DNA of 64,000 nt from CAYPIE01 sp964410665. Its GTDB lineage: Bacteria > Planctomycetota > Planctomycetia > Gemmatales > Gemmataceae. The stretch is taken from assembly GCA_964410665.1 (NCBI GenBank), contig CAYPIE010000009.1:44500-108499 (forward strand). The letters are read 5' to 3'. A program made the translations under genes and the position numbers. Below are positions 62,653 through 64,000 of the stretch, piece after piece. The first letter of the stretch is position 1; every line of letters starts with the position of its first letter. Under the pieces are notes generated by a model, which worked only from the letters and a program-made list of their open reading frames with translations, did not search any database and had not been told where the DNA came from.

Positions 62653-63876
62653 ATGCCGATCACGTTGATCTGCTCGCAGTGTCAAAAGCCGTTCGCGGCA
62701 CGGGACGAATCGGCCGGCCGGAAGGTACGCTGCCCGGCCTGCGGGGCCATCCTGGCGGTCCCCGCGCCGAAGGGATCAACGGCCTCGGCCGGTCCGCCTT
62801 CGTCGCAGCAGGATTTTTCCTTACCCCCACCTCCCCCAGGGCGAGCAAGCGGCGGTGATGACTTTAACTTCGCCGGTCAGCGCCAGGCTCCGGATACCAT
62901 CCAGCCCGATCTGGTCGCCGATCCGCCGCGGGCTGCCTCCAGCGGATTTCCCGGTCGGAATCCACAACCATCCCGCGGTGACGATGCCGATACGCAGATG
63001 TTCGCCGAGGAAGACGCCGGGAAGTGGCGTGCCGCGCGGCGTGGCCTGAGCCGCATGCAATGGGCCGCGTTCCTGTTCTTTATGCCGATCTTGGCCGAAT
63101 TCGGGACCCTTATCTATAAGGTCCTCATGACCGAGGATGACGGTGGCCTGGGCGAAGGCTATCTCGATATCGGTCTGACCCTGGACCAAGAAATCCTTCT
63201 GGGTGTCGCGGCAATTTTCGGTGGACTCGGCGTTCTGCTGAACTTCTTTGGCAAATTCTCGGCCTGTTCGGCGCCGCGAGCCAGTATGGCCGGGCGGACC
63301 CTGGCGGGAAGCTTCTTTTTCTATCTGATTGCTTTGGTCGGGGTCGGGATTGTCGTCGCGGCGCATATCACCGCTCAGCAAATGCCGGTGGCTGAAGAGA
63401 ATCGCCCGCAACAGCTCGAGTGGTATATCCCCGCTTTCGATGAAGTTCCTGAGGAAGCACTGGCCAAGGCTTCGCCGTTGAACCAAGACTGGTTCCCTGC
63501 AGTGCCCGTTGGCGCACATCTTTTCGTGATTGGCCTTTTCATGTCTGAGATCCTTCTCCTGTTGGGGCTGGCTCAGATGGGCGCGGCATTGCATGAACGC
63601 CGGGCGGGCAATGGCGTCGGTCGGATCGTGTCCCTGCTGGGCTTGACCGCCCTGGTCGGGACCCTTGGTGTGGTTTATATCCAAATGTACAATGAGATGT
63701 ACTTGCAACAAGATATGAATCCCTTCCTGGTAATCTGGCCGCCCGACCCGGCCAGCCGCAGCTTGGCCAGTGGCGCTTTGCTCGTCTTGTTTAGCTTGTT
63801 GATCGCTCTGACCTATGTCTCGGTCTATTCGCGACTCAAGCAACGGATTAAGCGGCGGCTACCGCAAGATATTTAA
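62653..63876 (+). CDS. zinc-ribbon membrane protein, planctomycete type
   Basis: A 407-residue protein with an N-terminal zinc ribbon of four cysteines (CSQC near residues 7-10 and CPAC near 27-30), then a Pro/Ser/Gly-rich linker (about 40-120) and a multi-pass membrane part. Helices include WAAFLFFMPILAEFGTLIY, ILLGVAAIFGGLGVLLNFFG, FFFYLIALVGVGIVVAAHI, LFVIGLFMSEILLLLGL and ALLVLFSLLIALTYVSV. Planctomycete genomes have many proteins with this ribbon-linker-membrane plan; function unknown. The ATG at 62653 has AAGGA about nine bases upstream. It is followed closely by the 26-bp repeat. Confidence 0.85.
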   Translation: MPITLICSQCQKPFAARDESAGRKVRCPACGAILAVPAPKGSTASAGPPSSQQDFSLPPPPPGRASGGDDFNFAGQRQAPDTIQPDLVADPPRAASSGFPGRNPQPSRGDDADTQMFAEEDAGKWRAARRGLSRMQWAAFLFFMPILAEFGTLIYKVLMTEDDGGLGEGYLDIGLTLDQEILLGVAAIFGGLGVLLNFFGKFSACSAPRASMAGRTLAGSFFFYLIALVGVGIVVAAHITAQQMPVAEENRPQQLEWYIPAFDEVPEEALAKASPLNQDWFPAVPVGAHLFVIGLFMSEILLLLGLAQMGAALHERRAGNGVGRIVSLLGLTALVGTLGVVYIQMYNEMYLQQDMNPFLVIWPPDPASRSLASGALLVLFSLLIALTYVSVYSRLKQRIKRRLPQDI

Positions 63877-63886
63877 CGATAGAAAC

Positions 63887-63987
63887 GCAGCGGTTGCGCT
63901 GCGGGGTGGGCAGAGGCGATTGCGATGCGGAAGAAGCAGAGGCGGTTGCGGTGTGGGGAGGGCAGAGGCGATTGCGATGCGGGGGAC
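63887..63987 (+). repeat. 26-bp tandem repeat (minisatellite), runs to window edge
   Basis: Three imperfect units of 26 bp start at 63910, 63936 and 63962, with a 23-bp partial unit before them (63887-63909). The core reads GCAGAGGCGRTTGCGRTGYGG. The array lies just after the stop of the zinc-ribbon gene (63876) and may continue beyond the window. Confidence 0.7.
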
Positions 63988-64000
63988 CCCCGGACTGACG

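Noticed and set aside
62821..63843. 340-codon open frame on the minus strand
   Set aside because: Antisense to the zinc-ribbon membrane protein; amino-acid content (many His, Gln, Asp) is typical of shadow frames.
1..64000. tRNA genes, rRNA genes and CRISPR arrays
   Set aside because: No cloverleaf-like segment, rRNA motif or regularly spaced short repeat with unique spacers was recognised by eye; a dedicated scan could still find a tRNA.

Overview
The window looks like a GC-rich planctomycete chromosome, probably Gemmataceae-like. Supporting genes are a BBP7-type outer-membrane barrel, a Tat-type DUF1501 protein, two secreted DUF1080 proteins, HpnC/HpnD/HpnE squalene genes, a zinc-ribbon membrane protein, and a giant secreted protein with an LEDRFLPS N-terminal motif. 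It reads as a draft scaffold. Two runs of exactly 100 N (12374-12473 and 19748-19847) are each flanked by an exact 55-base duplication, the signature of a k=55 de Bruijn assembly. No tRNA or rRNA gene, CRISPR array, prophage or insertion sequence was seen.

Layout. 1-1993: a truncated hypothetical gene and a DUF1080 protein. 2006-5649 (minus): a sugar-acid catabolic operon of dehydrogenase, KDPG aldolase, sugar isomerase and KDG-type kinase. 5900-11778 (minus): RND efflux pump with its adaptor, plus a lactonase-like beta-propeller. 11779-12566: a long intergenic stretch with three adjacent hairpins and the first gap. 12567-16886: hisB, an SH3 protein, deoC, a fatty-acid desaturase and rpsU. 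17286-22303: a ~1620-residue secreted zinc metalloprotease-like protein with eight 91-residue cadherin-like repeats, split in the raw assembly by the second gap. 22440-26358: a membrane-anchored hypothetical protein, an ACT protein, an ankyrin protein and DAHP synthase. 26393-32767 (minus): a DUF58 / transglutaminase-like / MoxR / permease operon. 32949-38421: GNAT protein, PQQ-type propeller, sodium symporter, scramblase-like protein and an ABC ATPase without a permease. 38593-42968: sbcD-sbcC. 43136-50754: BBP7 barrel, thioredoxin, DUF1501, an aldehyde dehydrogenase/aminotransferase pair, a small basic protein and a second DUF1080 protein. 50857-54067 (minus): hpnC-hpnD-hpnE. 54142-55020: larE. 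55462-62216: a complete nine-gene N-type ATPase operon in the order D-C-Q-R-B-E-F-A-G. 62653-63876: zinc-ribbon membrane protein, followed by a 26-bp minisatellite.

How the genes work together. The N-ATPase operon is self-contained and lacks a separate delta gene; the long b subunit has a delta-like tail. HpnC, HpnD and HpnE together convert farnesyl diphosphate to squalene. The 2-5.6 kb operon would feed pyruvate and glyceraldehyde-3-phosphate to central metabolism. The DUF58-transglutaminase-MoxR set is a common chaperone-like module, but its transglutaminase domain lacks the catalytic cysteine here.

No wholly new system is proven. The best leads are the giant protease-like protein, the apparently catalytically dead transglutaminase operon with its extended permease, the b-delta arrangement in the N-ATPase, and the structured intergenic regions.
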